A stretch of 64,000 nucleotides of DNA. Source: an uncultured Paracoccaceae bacterium. Its GTDB lineage: Bacteria > Pseudomonadota > Alphaproteobacteria > Rhodobacterales > Rhodobacteraceae. Positions 46,803-56,799 of the stretch are shown here, piece by piece. The stretch is from assembly GCA_947492475.1 (NCBI GenBank), contig CANLNM010000005.1, positions 1-64,000 on the forward strand, in the 5' to 3' direction. Each line of letters begins with the position of its first letter. Position 1 is the stretch's first letter. Position numbers and translations under genes: made by a program. The notes beneath the pieces were generated by a model that had not been told where the DNA came from, did no database searches, and saw only the letters and a program-made list of their open reading frames with translations.

Positions 46803-47125
46803 GCGAACCCCGGCTCGTCCAGCAATGTGCGCCCGGCGCGATCTTCGACCTCTATCACCCAAAGGTCGGGATCAAACCCTGATTGTTTGACGATCGACGC
46901 CTCAACATCGCGGTCATCGCCCTGCGCCAGAACATCCCATTTCCGGGTATCTGTCATCAGATCATGCATGCGCTGAAATAACGTCGCCTGACCATCCAAC
47001 GTATTGAGTTTGACCAGAATATTCCCCGCCGTCAGGTCACCTTTGCGCACAACAAAGGCCGGTATATCGGACAGACGCAAACGGGTCAGATAGGCGGAAA
47101 CCCACATATCAGCGGTCAGGCGCAT
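46799..47125 (-). CDS. DUF1491 family protein
   Basis: A 108-residue protein of an uncharacterised alphaproteobacterial family (DUF1491). It begins [20 protein letters not shown] and ends with the charged segment [17 protein letters not shown]. No signal peptide or membrane helix. Start: ATG 47125; an earlier in-frame ATG at 47167 and a start at 47188 would add residues lacking family resemblance. It lies between era and recO, overlapping recO by ATGA, so a link to ribosome or DNA maintenance is possible but unproven. Confidence 0.85.
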   Translation of the reverse strand: MRLTADMWVSAYLTRLRLSDIPAFVVRKGDLTAGNILVKLNTLDGQATLFQRMHDLMTDTRKWDVLAQGDDRDVEASIVKQSGFDPDLWVIEVEDRAGRTLLDEPGFA

Positions 47126-47194
47126 GGCATCGCCGTCATAGAATTGCGGGGGCACGCCCCCACACCATCGGCGTATTTTCCCCAACAAAAAGGG

Positions 47195-48145
47195 TTAGTT
47201 GCCATCGCGAAAATCAAGTCCCATTTCTGAGTAGCGTTCGGATTCTTCGAGCCAGTTGGGGCGTACTTTGACCTGTAAAAACAGATGCACCTTGCGGCCC
47301 AGAAATTCCTCTAGCTCTTCGCGCGACGCTTTGGACACGGCTTTGATCGTGTCGCCACGATGCCCCAAAACAATGCCTTTATGCCCGTCGCGCATCACAT
47401 AGATCAGCTGATCCACCCGACAGGACCCGTCTTTGCGTTCCTCCCAATGTTCGGTTTCGACCGTCAATTGATAGGGCAATTCCTGATGCAGACGCAGGGT
47501 CAGTTTTTCGCGGGTCATTTCAGCGGCAATCATCCGAACCGGCAGATCGGCGATCTGATCTTCGGGATAAAGCCACGGACCTTCGGGCAGTTCTTTGGCC
47601 AGCCATGCACGCAGCGCATCGCAGCCATGGCCTTTTTCGGCGGAAATCAGGAACGTATCGACGAAATTATAGCGTTCGTTCATGTCCTTGGTCAGGGCCA
47701 GCAGCACGGGCGCTTCGACCCGGTCGATTTTATTGATCGCCAGCGCAATTTTGCGATGTTCACCAATGTCATTGAGACGTTTGAGGATGTTTTTCACCCC
47801 ATCGGTGATGCCGCGATGCGCCTCAATCAACAGCACGATCACATCCGCATCCGACGCCCCGCCCCAAGCGGCCGCGACCATGGCGCGATCAAGGCGGCGT
47901 TTGGGGTTAAACAGGCCCGGCGTGTCGACAAACACGATCTGAGACGCGCCTTCGATGGCAACGCCGCGAATACGGGCGCGGGTGGTTTGCACTTTGTGGG
48001 TGACGATGCTGACCTTGGCGCCAACCATGTGGTTGGTCAGGGTCGATTTGCCTGCATTGGGTTCGCCAATCAGCGCGACAAAACCGGATCGGGTTGGGCC
48101 GTCAAAATCGGGTGTCGCGTCAGAATGTTCTGTGGCGTCGTTCAT
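47195..48145 (-). CDS. era: GTPase Era
   Basis: A 316-residue Era GTPase needed for 16S rRNA maturation and 30S assembly. G1 is GEPNAGKST (near residue 27), G3 VDTPGLF, G4 NKID and the C-terminal KH domain includes [21 protein letters not shown] 20-residue hydrophilic N-terminal extension precedes the G domain. Start: ATG 48145 overlapping the rnc stop (ATGA). It ends 69 bases before DUF1491. Confidence 0.96.
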   Translation of the reverse strand: MNDATEHSDATPDFDGPTRSGFVALIGEPNAGKSTLTNHMVGAKVSIVTHKVQTTRARIRGVAIEGASQIVFVDTPGLFNPKRRLDRAMVAAAWGGASDADVIVLLIEAHRGITDGVKNILKRLNDIGEHRKIALAINKIDRVEAPVLLALTKDMNERYNFVDTFLISAEKGHGCDALRAWLAKELPEGPWLYPEDQIADLPVRMIAAEMTREKLTLRLHQELPYQLTVETEHWEERKDGSCRVDQLIYVMRDGHKGIVLGHRGDTIKAVSKASREELEEFLGRKVHLFLQVKVRPNWLEESERYSEMGLDFRDGN

Positions 48146-48822
48146 TGAGATACCTTTTCAAGCAGGGATTTCGCGGCGGCCTGTTCGGCCTGCCGTTTTG
48201 CACCTGCACTGGCGTTTTCATGTTCCCCCGAGGCAAGCGTCACCTCGATGGTAAAAATCGGGGCGTGGTCAGGACCGGATCGGCTAACCTCGCGGTAAAC
48301 AGGCGGGGTCTGGCCGCGGGCTTGGGCCCATTCCTGCAGACTGGTTTTGGCGTCGCGCGCATCCTGTTCGACGTTCTGAATGCGATCCCCCCAGAGCCGC
48401 AGAACCAACGCTTCGGCGGCCTGAAATCCGGCATCGAGATAAACGGCGGCGATCACCGCCTCCATGGCGTCGGCCAGCAACGCCTCTTTGCGTCGCCCGC
48501 CCGATTTCATTTCGGACCGGCCCAGTTTCATCACCGCGCCCAGATCAATCTGGCGGGCCACATCGGCGCAAGTTTCTTTGCGCACCAAGGCGTTATAGCG
48601 CGGGGCCAACATGCCTTCGGATGCAGCGACATCTGCCTTTAACAGTGCGTCAGACATCACCAATCCCAGCACCCGATCCCCAAGGAATTCAAGCCGCTGA
48701 TTGTCGTCACGATGGGGCGACGACATGGATGAATGTGTCACCGCGCGCACCAACAGTTCCGACCGGGTAAACGTATGGCCCAACCGCCCGCTAAAGGCTT
48801 CTAAATCTGCGCTTAACTTCAC
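48142..48822 (-). CDS. rnc: Ribonuclease III
   Basis: A 226-residue double-strand-specific RNase with the catalytic signature [15 protein letters not shown] in the N-terminal half and a C-terminal dsRNA-binding domain ([17 protein letters not shown]). It processes rRNA precursors. It overlaps both lepB and era by ATGA, a widespread lepB-rnc-era arrangement. Full length, no anomaly. Confidence 0.96.
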   Translation of the reverse strand: MKLSADLEAFSGRLGHTFTRSELLVRAVTHSSMSSPHRDDNQRLEFLGDRVLGLVMSDALLKADVAASEGMLAPRYNALVRKETCADVARQIDLGAVMKLGRSEMKSGGRRKEALLADAMEAVIAAVYLDAGFQAAEALVLRLWGDRIQNVEQDARDAKTSLQEWAQARGQTPPVYREVSRSGPDHAPIFTIEVTLASGEHENASAGAKRQAEQAAAKSLLEKVSQ

Positions 48823-49667
48823 TCGATCGCCTTAAAGAACCGGTCAGACCGCCATGTCCAGAACGCAAACATAGACCGCCCCGCGGACGAGAACATGATG
48901 CGATCGGCGCGCCCGACAATATCCTCTAGTGGGACAAAGCCAACGCCGCGCTGTGTGGCAGGCACCCGGGAATCCCCCGAATTGTCACGGTTGTCACCCA
49001 TCAGGAAATATTCGCCTTCGGGAACAACATAGACGCCGCTATTATCGGTGAACGGACGCGGATTGTCATCCCGCGCGTTCAAAATCGCATGGCGCACCCC
49101 ATTGGGCAGGGTTTCGTACATGCGTTCCTTCATGCAATCACCGCCAATGCCCACGGACCCGTTCATACACATCGGCGTATTGCCCAGCGGTCCCTGTTGT
49201 TCATAGGTTTCGATGAAAAATCCGTCTTCTTCGATGATCACCGCTTCGCCGTTGATCTGCAAAACACCGTCGATCATCTGAATGCGATCCCCCGGCAGGC
49301 CGATCATCCGTTTGATGAAATCGTCACCGCGTGTGGGGTGGCGGAACACGACAACGTCGCCGCGTTCTGGCTCGGACCCAAACAGACGACTGTCGCTGCC
49401 CTTAAAGACGCCACAGAAATCTTCGGCAGAAATGTCAATGCCCACGGCCGGAATGCGGATCGACGGGCAGGACGCATAGGAATAGCCATAGGCCATTTTA
49501 TTGACGAACAGGAAATCACCGATCAGCAATGTGTCCTTCATTGATCCTGACGGGATCCAGAACGGCTGAAACAAAAAGGTGCGAAAGGCGCCAGCGATCA
49601 ACAGGGCATAAACCACGGTTTTCACCGTTTCCCAGACGCCGTGCAACAGGCCCTTTTCCTCTGACAT
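48819..49667 (-). CDS. lepB: Signal peptidase I
   Basis: A 282-residue membrane protease cleaving Sec and Tat signal peptides on the periplasmic side. One N-terminal membrane helix ([16 protein letters not shown]) precedes the catalytic S42 (PSGSM) and K119 ([12 protein letters not shown]), with [12 protein letters not shown] further on. Start: ATG 49667. First of the lepB-rnc-era group, 94 bases after acpS. Confidence 0.96.
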   Translation of the reverse strand: MSEEKGLLHGVWETVKTVVYALLIAGAFRTFLFQPFWIPSGSMKDTLLIGDFLFVNKMAYGYSYASCPSIRIPAVGIDISAEDFCGVFKGSDSRLFGSEPERGDVVVFRHPTRGDDFIKRMIGLPGDRIQMIDGVLQINGEAVIIEEDGFFIETYEQQGPLGNTPMCMNGSVGIGGDCMKERMYETLPNGVRHAILNARDDNPRPFTDNSGVYVVPEGEYFLMGDNRDNSGDSRVPATQRGVGFVPLEDIVGRADRIMFSSAGRSMFAFWTWRSDRFFKAIE

Positions 49668-49761
49668 TCAGACTTCCTTTGATGTTGTGGCGCAGGCCAA
49701 TGAAATTAGGCCCAAAAGGCACATGTGTTGAAGGGGTAAATGAGGGTGACAAAGCCCCGAG

Positions 49762-50196
49762 TCAACCGCCTTGGGCGGGTTTCTGATCGTTCGATTGCAT
49801 GACGGGGCGTGCTTCGATCACAACAAAGGCCTGCGCCCATGGATGATCATCGGTCAAAGTGACGTGAATATGCGCCTCATGCCCCGGTGGGGTCATGTCC
49901 GCCAACCGATCCGCGGCCCATCCGGTCACGGACATCGTGGGCTGACCTGTGCGCATATTTTGCACGGCCATATCTTTCCACGAAATCCCCATCGCAAGCC
50001 CGGTTCCAAGCGCCTTTGAACAGGCTTCTTTGGCGGCCCAGCGTTTGGCATAAGTGCCGGCGATATCTTTGCGACGTTCGGCTTTTTGTTGTTCAATTTC
50101 AGTGAAGACGCGGTTTTTGAACCGCTCGCCAAACCGATCCAACGTGCCTTGAATGCGGTCAATATTGGCTAAATCCGTCCCGATGCCCAAAATCAT
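49762..50196 (-). CDS. acpS: Holo-acyl-carrier-protein synthase
   Basis: A 144-residue 4'-phosphopantetheinyl transferase that activates acyl carrier protein. Family motifs [12 protein letters not shown] at the N-terminus and [14 protein letters not shown] (acidic metal residue in KEA) are present. A C-terminal tail ([11 protein letters not shown]) is longer than in Escherichia coli. Start: ATG 50196, overlapping the stop of the preceding secreted-protein gene. Confidence 0.94.
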   Translation of the reverse strand: MILGIGTDLANIDRIQGTLDRFGERFKNRVFTEIEQQKAERRKDIAGTYAKRWAAKEACSKALGTGLAMGISWKDMAVQNMRTGQPTMSVTGWAADRLADMTPPGHEAHIHVTLTDDHPWAQAFVVIEARPVMQSNDQKPAQGG

Positions 50197-50636
50197 TTGA
50201 ACGCTGCGCTCACGTCGCCATTGGCTTGGTTCAGGGTCACCTGCAAATGCCGGTCCTCAAATAGCACATCGCCCGTTCCCATCACCTGAACTGGAATGTC
50301 AAAAATCAGCCCGCGCGCCGGGTCATAATCCGAGGTTAATTGATCAAACATCATACCCGAAAACCCGGCTGAACCGTGGCCCACTGTGATGCATTGCCGA
50401 TCCCCCAATTCGTCAAACGGGGGCGACAGGATCAGCAGGCGAAACGCCGCCGCGGCAGGTTCTAACGTGTCCAACAACGCCAGCCGTACATCCCCATTGG
50501 CAAACAAACGCGTGTTTTCCGCCCATGGTTCGGCCAAGGATTGCACGGATGCCTCCCAATCACAGGGCTGGGCCTGCTGGGCGGTTGCGATCTGCGGGGC
50601 CAGTATTACGATCAGCATCCCCAAAGGTTTGAACAT
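50193..50636 (-). CDS. Predicted periplasmic protein, unknown function
   Basis: A 147-residue protein with a Sec signal peptide ([19 protein letters not shown], cleavage likely after A19) and a mature part with two cysteines (PCDW and QCITVGHG) that could form a disulfide. I recognise no domain. It overlaps the LysE gene by one base upstream and acpS by ATGA downstream, so it is a fixed part of this operon. Its co-expression with acpS and lepB hints at an envelope role, which is inference. Confidence 0.75.
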   Translation of the reverse strand: MFKPLGMLIVILAPQIATAQQAQPCDWEASVQSLAEPWAENTRLFANGDVRLALLDTLEPAAAAFRLLILSPPFDELGDRQCITVGHGSAGFSGMMFDQLTSDYDPARGLIFDIPVQVMGTGDVLFEDRHLQVTLNQANGDVSAAFK

Positions 50637-51253
50637 TACGAAAGCTCCAAATCTGCGGTCAGGATTTTTAACGACGCCCCACCAAACAACGCCGCAAAGG
50701 CCAGATCAAACCCACGTCGCGCCCGCTGATACCCACGGGCAATCGCCGCATGGGAAAACAAAATCGCATAGCCAAAAAACACGCTACAGGACACGGTGCT
50801 AAGCATGGCAAATAATTGCCACACCTGCGTCGATCCCGCCCCAACAGGCAGAGCAATCGCGTAAATCGCACCCCAGCTGAGGATGGCTTTGGGGTTGGTC
50901 AAATGCAGCAACATGCCTTTGGCAAACAGTTTGGTACGGCGCATTTCTACCGGGCGGGACGCAGTGGGCCGCATGGCGCTGCGCAAAGATTTGACCGCCA
51001 AATACATCAGATAAAGCGCGCCGATATAGCGCACGACCTCAAAGACCCAGGCGTTGGCCAGCATGATCGCGCTCATGCCCATGCCCGCCGCGATGCCCCA
51101 TGTGACCGATCCAGCGACGATGCCACCCGCAATGGTCAATCCGGCCTGTCGCCCCATGCCCATCGATGTGCCCGAAATGGCCAAGGTCGCAGGCCCCGGC
51201 GATCCCCCCGCAATGGCCCAGCCGATCAGGATCAGGACGATATCAGGACCCAT
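50636..51253 (-). CDS. LysE-family translocator
   Basis: A 205-residue inner-membrane exporter of the LysE/RhtB superfamily with about six hydrophobic segments and the N-terminal motif GGSPGPATLAI. It would export an amino acid or related metabolite. Start: ATG 51253, one base after the pdxJ stop; an ATG 18 bases earlier overlaps pdxJ and adds a charged N-terminus. A second LysE-type gene lies at 57747-58361. Substrate unknown. Confidence 0.88.
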   Translation of the reverse strand: MGPDIVLILIGWAIAGGSPGPATLAISGTSMGMGRQAGLTIAGGIVAGSVTWGIAAGMGMSAIMLANAWVFEVVRYIGALYLMYLAVKSLRSAMRPTASRPVEMRRTKLFAKGMLLHLTNPKAILSWGAIYAIALPVGAGSTQVWQLFAMLSTVSCSVFFGYAILFSHAAIARGYQRARRGFDLAFAALFGGASLKILTADLELS

Positions 51254-51254
51254 A

Positions 51255-52001
51255 TTAGGCGCGCGCCTCATCCATCAGACGGCGCATTTCACGGATTGCT
51301 GGTTCCAGCCCCAGAAAAATGCTCTCTCCGATGATGAAATGCCCGATATTCAGCTCTTGGACCTCAGGAAAGGCGGCGATCGGCGCGACGGTTTCATAGG
51401 TCAAACCATGTCCGGCATGAACCTCTAGCCCCAAGGAATGCGCATAGGTCGCCATATCACGCAACGCGTCCAATTCCGCGTCACGTTTGGCAAAATCACC
51501 ATCCGCAAACGCATCGCAATAAGCGCCCGTATGCAGTTCGATCACCTGCGCGCCAATGCGGTGCGCGGCATCAATCTGGCGTTTATCCGCCGCGATAAAA
51601 ATCGACACGCGACAGCCCGCTTCGCGCAACGGGGCGATAAAATGCGCCAATTTGTTTTCTTCGCGCGCCACTTCCAGCCCGCCTTCGGTGGTGCGCTCTT
51701 CGCGTTTTTCCGGGACGATGCAGACCGCGTGGGGTTTGTGACGCAGGGCAATCGCCTGCATTTCATCCGTCGCCGCCATTTCAAAGTTCAACGGAACGGT
51801 CAGAACCTCCATCAGGCCATCGATATCCGCGTCCGAAATGTGACGCCGATCTTCGCGCAGATGCGCAGTGATCCCATCCGCGCCCGCCTGTTCCGCCATT
51901 TTGGCCGCGCGTAACGGATCAGGATACATCCCGCCGCGCGCATTGCGCACGGTTGCCACGTGATCGATATTCACGCCAAGGCGCAGCTTGCCCAAATTCA
52001 T
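51255..52001 (-). CDS. pdxJ: Pyridoxine 5'-phosphate synthase
   Basis: A 248-residue TIM-barrel enzyme condensing 1-deoxyxylulose 5-phosphate with 3-amino-2-oxopropyl phosphate to pyridoxine phosphate. The N-terminal [29 protein letters not shown] and [12 protein letters not shown] are diagnostic. Full length. Start: ATG 52001. Typical position downstream of the DUF2062 gene and upstream of acpS in this group. Confidence 0.96.
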   Translation of the reverse strand: MNLGKLRLGVNIDHVATVRNARGGMYPDPLRAAKMAEQAGADGITAHLREDRRHISDADIDGLMEVLTVPLNFEMAATDEMQAIALRHKPHAVCIVPEKREERTTEGGLEVAREENKLAHFIAPLREAGCRVSIFIAADKRQIDAAHRIGAQVIELHTGAYCDAFADGDFAKRDAELDALRDMATYAHSLGLEVHAGHGLTYETVAPIAAFPEVQELNIGHFIIGESIFLGLEPAIREMRRLMDEARA

Positions 52002-52052
52002 GGCAATTCTCCTGTTATTTTACCGAAAGACTAGTCTGTTGTGATCGCTTCG

Positions 52053-52688
52053 TCAGCCGTCTTTTTCAGCAGAGTTTTTAAGCTGATCCAATTTCGCCCT
52101 CAGCGCTTTGCGACGTCGGTTTTGGTAGGCGCTGATCAGCGGCACCGAAAGGTAATAACAGATGGTCGCCGCCACCACGCCGGGGATAATGCCCCCGACC
52201 ATATAAGGGAAAAACACCTCATCGTAAAAGATGTGCAAATGCTGCCAATCCGCCTTGGCTGGTGTGAATATCGCCTTGAAATTATGCCACAAATCATGAC
52301 CCGCCCCCGTAAATTTGGCGATCAGGCTTTCGTCGAATTGTTCTGCAGGGCGTGACCCCAACAGGAAATGCCCCGTGTTCAGGGAAATCACGCCAATGGG
52401 CACATAGGTCAGGGGATTGCCGAAAAACGTCGCCATCAAAGCCGCCAAAATATTGCCCCGCATCACGCGCGCAATAAGGGCAGCAACCACAAAATGTAAC
52501 ATGTAAAACGGCGTAAAAGTGGTGAAAACCCCGGCCCAGATGCCGCGGCTGATTTTTTGGGGTGTGTCAGGCAAACGGCGCACGCGATGTTTGACATATT
52601 CAAACGCCCGGCCCCAGCCGCCGCGCGGCCAGAACACCTCGACCAGAATTTTCCAAAGCGGCCGTGGATCCCTGCGTTTGAAGACCAA
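52053..52688 (-). CDS. DUF2062 membrane protein
   Basis: A 211-residue protein with a DUF2062 domain: about three hydrophobic segments (GVFTTFTPFYMLHFVVAALI, AALMATFFGNPLTYVPIGVI and a C-terminal GGIIPGVVAATICYYLSV) and a basic C-terminus (YQNRRRKALRAKLD). Function of the family is not established. It lies between rsh and pdxJ, 15 bases after rsh, so it is probably co-transcribed. Confidence 0.87.
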   Translation of the reverse strand: MVFKRRDPRPLWKILVEVFWPRGGWGRAFEYVKHRVRRLPDTPQKISRGIWAGVFTTFTPFYMLHFVVAALIARVMRGNILAALMATFFGNPLTYVPIGVISLNTGHFLLGSRPAEQFDESLIAKFTGAGHDLWHNFKAIFTPAKADWQHLHIFYDEVFFPYMVGGIIPGVVAATICYYLSVPLISAYQNRRRKALRAKLDQLKNSAEKDG

Positions 52689-52703
52689 AGGCCCCGTTCC
52701 TTT

Positions 52704-54845
52704 CTATTCGCCCCCGCCCGGACCACGCGGTGCGCGGGCTGGATTCCTGTGACGCGCGATCGTGGCGACATTGCTGTCAGCCTCAAGCGCGGTCATGATT
52801 CTGTGCAGGTGCTGTGTGTCCCGCAGATCTACATCAACCAGAAGACGGTAATAATCTGGTTTACGATCGATAAATGTCAGGTTCGAGATATTGGCGCTTT
52901 GTTCGCCAATCAATGTGCAAATTCGTCCCAGCACGCCCGCGTCGTTGGTAATGGCCAGATCAAACGTGATTGTGTTGACGGATTTGTGGTTGCCCTCTTG
53001 CCAATGCAGATCGACCCAGCGTTCGGGCTGACCTTCGTAATCGGCTAAAACTTCGCAATCGATGGCATGCACAACCACGCCTTCGCCGCGATAGGTGATG
53101 CCGACGATCCGTTCGCCCGGCACCGGCTGACAGCAATTGGCGCGCCGATGGGTCCAGCCCGCATCCAGACCAACCACCGCGCGGCGTTGATCGACCTCGT
53201 CACCTTCGCGTTCGGCCAGATCCGGATAAATCGCGCGCACCACTTCGCGTGACGTTAGCTCTGCGCTGCCAAGACGCGCCAAAAGATCATCCATACCGTT
53301 TAAAACCAGGGCCTTGGCCGCAGTTTTCAACGCCTTGTCGGTTGATTTTTTACCCACGTTTTCGAACGCAACCCGCGCCAATTCCCGACCCAGCCGAATA
53401 TAGCGTTCGCGATCTTCTTCTCTTAACGCCCGCCGAATTGCGGCCTTGGCTTTGCCGGTGACGGCAATGTCGATCCAGGTGGCTTGCGGCGTTTGACCTT
53501 CGGCGGTGATGATTTCAATCGACTGACCGTTTTTCAGCCGCGTCCACAATGGCACGCGCAGATGGTCCACCTTGGCGCCGACACAAGCATGGCCAATCCG
53601 GGTGTGGATCGCATAGGCAAAATCAATCGGTGTCCCCCCGCGCGGCAGCTTGATCACCTCGCCTTTGGGGGTAAAACAGAACACCTGATCCTGATACATT
53701 TCCAGCTTTACCGCCTCGAGGAATTCACTGTCCTCTTGGCCTTCGCCCAGCCGTTCCGAAATCGAAGCAATCCACCGCGCCGGATCAACCGCAAACCGGT
53801 TTTCAACCCGTTCGCCCTGACGATAGGACCAATGCGCCGCCACCCCGGTTTCGGCAACTTCGTGCATTTCATGGGTGCGGATCTGCACCTCTACGCGTTT
53901 GCCATCACGGCCCGAAACAGTTGTGTGGATCGAACGGTAACCATTTGATTTTGGCTGCGAAATATAGTCTTTGAACCGGCCGGGCACGGCGCGCCAACGC
54001 TGATGGATCGCCCCCAATGTGCGGTAACAATCTGCCTCTGACTGGGTGATGACCCGGAACCCATAAATGTCGGACAAGCGGGAAAATCCCAGCTCTTTTT
54101 CCTGCATTTTCCGCCAGATCGAATAGGGCTTTTTGGCACGACCATAAACATCGGCGCTGATATTTGCCTCTGCCAGTTCATGACGCATATCGGCGGTGAT
54201 TTTTTCAATCACATCCCCGGTTTCACGCTGCAAGGTGATGAACCGTCGGATGATCGAATTGCGCCCTTCGGGATTCAACACGCGAAAGGCCAGATCCTCC
54301 AGCTCTTCGCGCATCCATTGCATCCCCATCCGACCACCGAGGGGCGCGTAGATATCCATGGTTTCTCGGGCCTTTTGGGCCTGTTTTTCGGGGCGCATGG
54401 ATTTAATCGTGCGCATATTGTGCAGCCGGTCGGCCAGTTTGACCAATGTCACCCGCAGATCGCGGGACGTAGCCATGAACAATTTGCGAAAATTTTCGGC
54501 CTGCTTGGTTTCGGTAGAGTTCAGCTGCAGGTTCGTCAGCTTGGTAACGCCATCAACCAATTCAGCAATTTCGCGACCAAACAGCTCTTCGACATCGGAA
54601 AACGCCGCTTTGGTGTCTTCGATTGTGTCATGCAACAGGGCGGTGATGATGGTCGCGTCATCCATTTGTTGTTCGGCCAGAATACCAGCCACAGCAATCG
54701 GATGGGTGAAATAAGGTTCGCCGGAATGGCGGGTCTGACCGTCATGCATTTCAGCGCCAAAGGCAAAGGCACGCCTGATCAGATCCTCATTTGTATTGGG
54801 ATTGTAGACACGGATGCGGGCAATCAGGTCGTCAGCGTCGATCAT
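52704..54845 (-). CDS. rsh: Bifunctional (p)ppGpp synthetase/hydrolase
   Basis: A 713-residue RelA/SpoT homologue. The N-terminal HD hydrolase domain keeps HDxxED (residues 72-77), the synthetase domain has FSRLSDIYGFRVIT and PKSNGYRSIHTTV, and the C-terminal half has TGS (FTPKGEVIKLPRGGTPIDFA) and ACT domains. Both catalytic halves look intact, so this should be the single stringent-response enzyme usual in alphaproteobacteria. It follows rpoZ by 44 bases, the classic rpoZ-spoT arrangement. Confidence 0.95.
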   Translation of the reverse strand: MIDADDLIARIRVYNPNTNEDLIRRAFAFGAEMHDGQTRHSGEPYFTHPIAVAGILAEQQMDDATIITALLHDTIEDTKAAFSDVEELFGREIAELVDGVTKLTNLQLNSTETKQAENFRKLFMATSRDLRVTLVKLADRLHNMRTIKSMRPEKQAQKARETMDIYAPLGGRMGMQWMREELEDLAFRVLNPEGRNSIIRRFITLQRETGDVIEKITADMRHELAEANISADVYGRAKKPYSIWRKMQEKELGFSRLSDIYGFRVITQSEADCYRTLGAIHQRWRAVPGRFKDYISQPKSNGYRSIHTTVSGRDGKRVEVQIRTHEMHEVAETGVAAHWSYRQGERVENRFAVDPARWIASISERLGEGQEDSEFLEAVKLEMYQDQVFCFTPKGEVIKLPRGGTPIDFAYAIHTRIGHACVGAKVDHLRVPLWTRLKNGQSIEIITAEGQTPQATWIDIAVTGKAKAAIRRALREEDRERYIRLGRELARVAFENVGKKSTDKALKTAAKALVLNGMDDLLARLGSAELTSREVVRAIYPDLAEREGDEVDQRRAVVGLDAGWTHRRANCCQPVPGERIVGITYRGEGVVVHAIDCEVLADYEGQPERWVDLHWQEGNHKSVNTITFDLAITNDAGVLGRICTLIGEQSANISNLTFIDRKPDYYRLLVDVDLRDTQHLHRIMTALEADSNVATIARHRNPARAPRGPGGGE

Positions 54846-54889
54846 TTATGCCCTGCATCCTCGTTAGGCGTTTGAGCGTGGGCCCAAAC

Positions 54890-55246
54890 CTAGCGCGGCC
54901 CCTGAGCGGCCATCAATTCACGCAACAGCTGTTCGTCTGGCATGTCATCCACAGCAGGTTTGTCAGCAGGTTCTGCACCCATCAACAATGCCATTGCATC
55001 TTCTTCTGGCTCGTCAACTTCGATCTGGGTCTGATTGGATTCAATCATCCGTTCGCGCAGATCATCCGCCTGCTGGGTTTCGTCGGCGATTTCACGCAGC
55101 GACACAACAGGGTTTTTATCATTGTCACGTTCGATTGTGATCGGCGCACCGGCCGCGATTTCACGGGCACGATGAGAGGCAAGAAGAACCAGCTCGAAGC
55201 GGTTAGGAACCTTATCTACGCAATCTTCTACGGTAACGCGGGCCAT
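54890..55246 (-). CDS. rpoZ: RNA polymerase omega subunit
   Basis: A 118-residue omega subunit. The N-terminal [20 protein letters not shown] and RAREIAAGA segments are diagnostic; the acidic tail ([13 protein letters not shown]) is extended, as in other Rhodobacteraceae. It supports RNA polymerase assembly and, in many bacteria, the ppGpp response; it is immediately upstream of rsh. A good candidate promoter lies at 55291-55319. Confidence 0.95.
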   Translation of the reverse strand: MARVTVEDCVDKVPNRFELVLLASHRAREIAAGAPITIERDNDKNPVVSLREIADETQQADDLRERMIESNQTQIEVDEPEEDAMALLMGAEPADKPAVDDMPDEQLLRELMAAQGPR

Positions 55247-55290
55247 TGGGGCTCTCCATCTCTCAAAATTCGGGGCAGATCAGAAAGTGC

Positions 55291-55319
55291 TTAGTAAGGG
55301 GTTTCAAAGGAATTGACAA
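55291..55319 (-). promoter_or_regulatory. Candidate sigma-70 promoter of rpoZ-rsh
   Basis: Minus strand: -35 TTGTCA (55319-55314), 17-base spacer, -10 TACTAA (55296-55291), 45 bases before the rpoZ ATG. Confidence 0.55.
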
Positions 55320-55349
55320 GGTGATTCTATGCGGCCCACTGCGTTGTTT

Positions 55350-55940
55350 TCAACCAATTTGCACGATTTCATCCTGTTCCTCAGCCGGGCGCGCCGCCAG
55401 CATCTGAACGACCGATTGCCCCAGCACAGGATGGCGCCATTCCGGGGCAACATCCGCCAATGGACGCAACACAAATGACCGGTCCTGAATCCGGGGATGT
55501 GGCAGGATCAATTCATCCGGGGCCTGTTCCATTTGGGTCGCCAAATCCAAATCTCGCCATTGCTGATATTTGGCATGATCCGGCAAAACCTGATCCCCCA
55601 ACGCAAGCAGATCCAGATCCAGCACCCGCTGGCCCCACCGTTTGCGGCGCACCCGACCAAAATCTGCCTCGATCTGATGGAGCAATGTTAAAACCTGCCG
55701 CGCGGACATTTCTGTGGTCACAGCCACCGCCGCATTTACAAAATCCGGCCCCGACCCGGCCGGAAAGCAGGGCGTGCGATACAACCATGACGTTGCGTCA
55801 ATTTTTCCCAGTTTGCGGCCAATTTCGTCGATTGCACTGGAAATCGTGGCTTCTGGACCGGTTTCCAGCATTGTTTCATTGCTGCCCAGGGCGATCAGCG
55901 CCAACTGACCTATCCTTTGGTGTAGTGGGGCTTGCGGCAT
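55350..55940 (-). CDS. folK: 2-amino-4-hydroxy-6-hydroxymethyldihydropteridine pyrophosphokinase
   Basis: A 196-residue folate-pathway kinase (HPPK). The motifs ALGSNE, TPCFPAGSGPDFVNAAVAV and QRVLDLDLLALGD, with the catalytic aspartate pair, are present. It transfers pyrophosphate from ATP to the pterin. The C-terminal part is longer than the 160-residue enterobacterial enzyme. Start: ATG 55940; divergent from the NYN gene, with a 94-base gap between them. Confidence 0.94.
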   Translation of the reverse strand: MPQAPLHQRIGQLALIALGSNETMLETGPEATISSAIDEIGRKLGKIDATSWLYRTPCFPAGSGPDFVNAAVAVTTEMSARQVLTLLHQIEADFGRVRRKRWGQRVLDLDLLALGDQVLPDHAKYQQWRDLDLATQMEQAPDELILPHPRIQDRSFVLRPLADVAPEWRHPVLGQSVVQMLAARPAEEQDEIVQIG

Positions 55941-56034
55941 GTCATGATTTCCTTACATAACGGTCTTGTTTCGCCATATACTCACTCACACTCATGGAAC
56001 AATCCGGCGAAACTTGTTGGAAGGACATATTTAG

Positions 56035-56610
56035 ATGTTTTACCGCGATGAGCGTCTCGCGCTCTTTATTGACGGATCTAATCTCTATGCCGCTGCAAAG
56101 GCATTGGGGTTTGACATTGACTACAAGTTACTCAGACAGGAATTTGCCCGCCGCGGTAAACTGCTGCGTGCCTTTTACTATACAGCCTTGCTCGAGAGCG
56201 ATGAATATTCTCCGATTCGCCCTTTGGTTGACTGGCTTCATTACAACGGCTTCAACATGGTCACGAAACCGGCCAAAGAATACATCGACAGCCAAGGACG
56301 GCGCAAGGTCAAAGGAAACATGGATATCGAACTCAGTGTCGATGCTATGGAACTTGCTCCAAGTGTGGATCACATCGTTCTGTTTTCGGGCGATGGCGAT
56401 TTTCGCCCCTTGGTCGCCGCGTTGCAGCGCAAAGGCGTTCGGGTTTCTGTTGTGTCCACCATCCGCAGCCAGCCACCGATGATTTCGGATGAGCTGCGCC
56501 GTCAGGCCGATAACTTTATCGAGCTTGATGAATTGCGCGATATTGTCGGACGTCCGCCCCGGGAAACACATCCCGAAGCGGAACAAGCATACGTTTCCGA
56601 AGAAAACTAA
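56035..56610 (+). CDS. NYN-domain (LabA/DUF88) putative RNase
   Basis: A 191-residue protein of the NYN/PIN-like fold. Acidic residues for the metal site are visible: FIDGSNLYAA near residue 11, MDIELSVDAMEL near 100 and FSGDGDFRPLV near 120. Families with this fold include Mg-dependent ribonucleases; function in alphaproteobacteria is not settled. Start: ATG 56035 behind GAAGGA. A terminator hairpin follows at 56616. It stands alone, divergent from folK. Confidence 0.88.
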   Translation: MFYRDERLALFIDGSNLYAAAKALGFDIDYKLLRQEFARRGKLLRAFYYTALLESDEYSPIRPLVDWLHYNGFNMVTKPAKEYIDSQGRRKVKGNMDIELSVDAMELAPSVDHIVLFSGDGDFRPLVAALQRKGVRVSVVSTIRSQPPMISDELRRQADNFIELDELRDIVGRPPRETHPEAEQAYVSEEN

Positions 56611-56615
56611 GATCA

Positions 56616-56636
56616 GGGCGCTTCAGGCGCCCTTTT
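56616..56636 (+). terminator. Intrinsic terminator after the NYN gene
   Basis: GGGCGC (56616-56621), loop TTCAG, GCGCCC (56627-56632), then TTTT. A 6-bp GC stem directly after the gene. Confidence 0.7.
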
Positions 56637-56799
56637 CTATGCGCTGACACAGCAGGATACCTGCAATCGCGCACCGTGCTGGGGTCAAAACCACTGGACG
56701 CTCGGCGCTACACCACTTACCTCTAGGGCATTCAGGACGACGCGGCCCCTGCGGGTGGCCAAACCCGGCCAATGCCCTAAACGGACGCAGAGTGGACCT

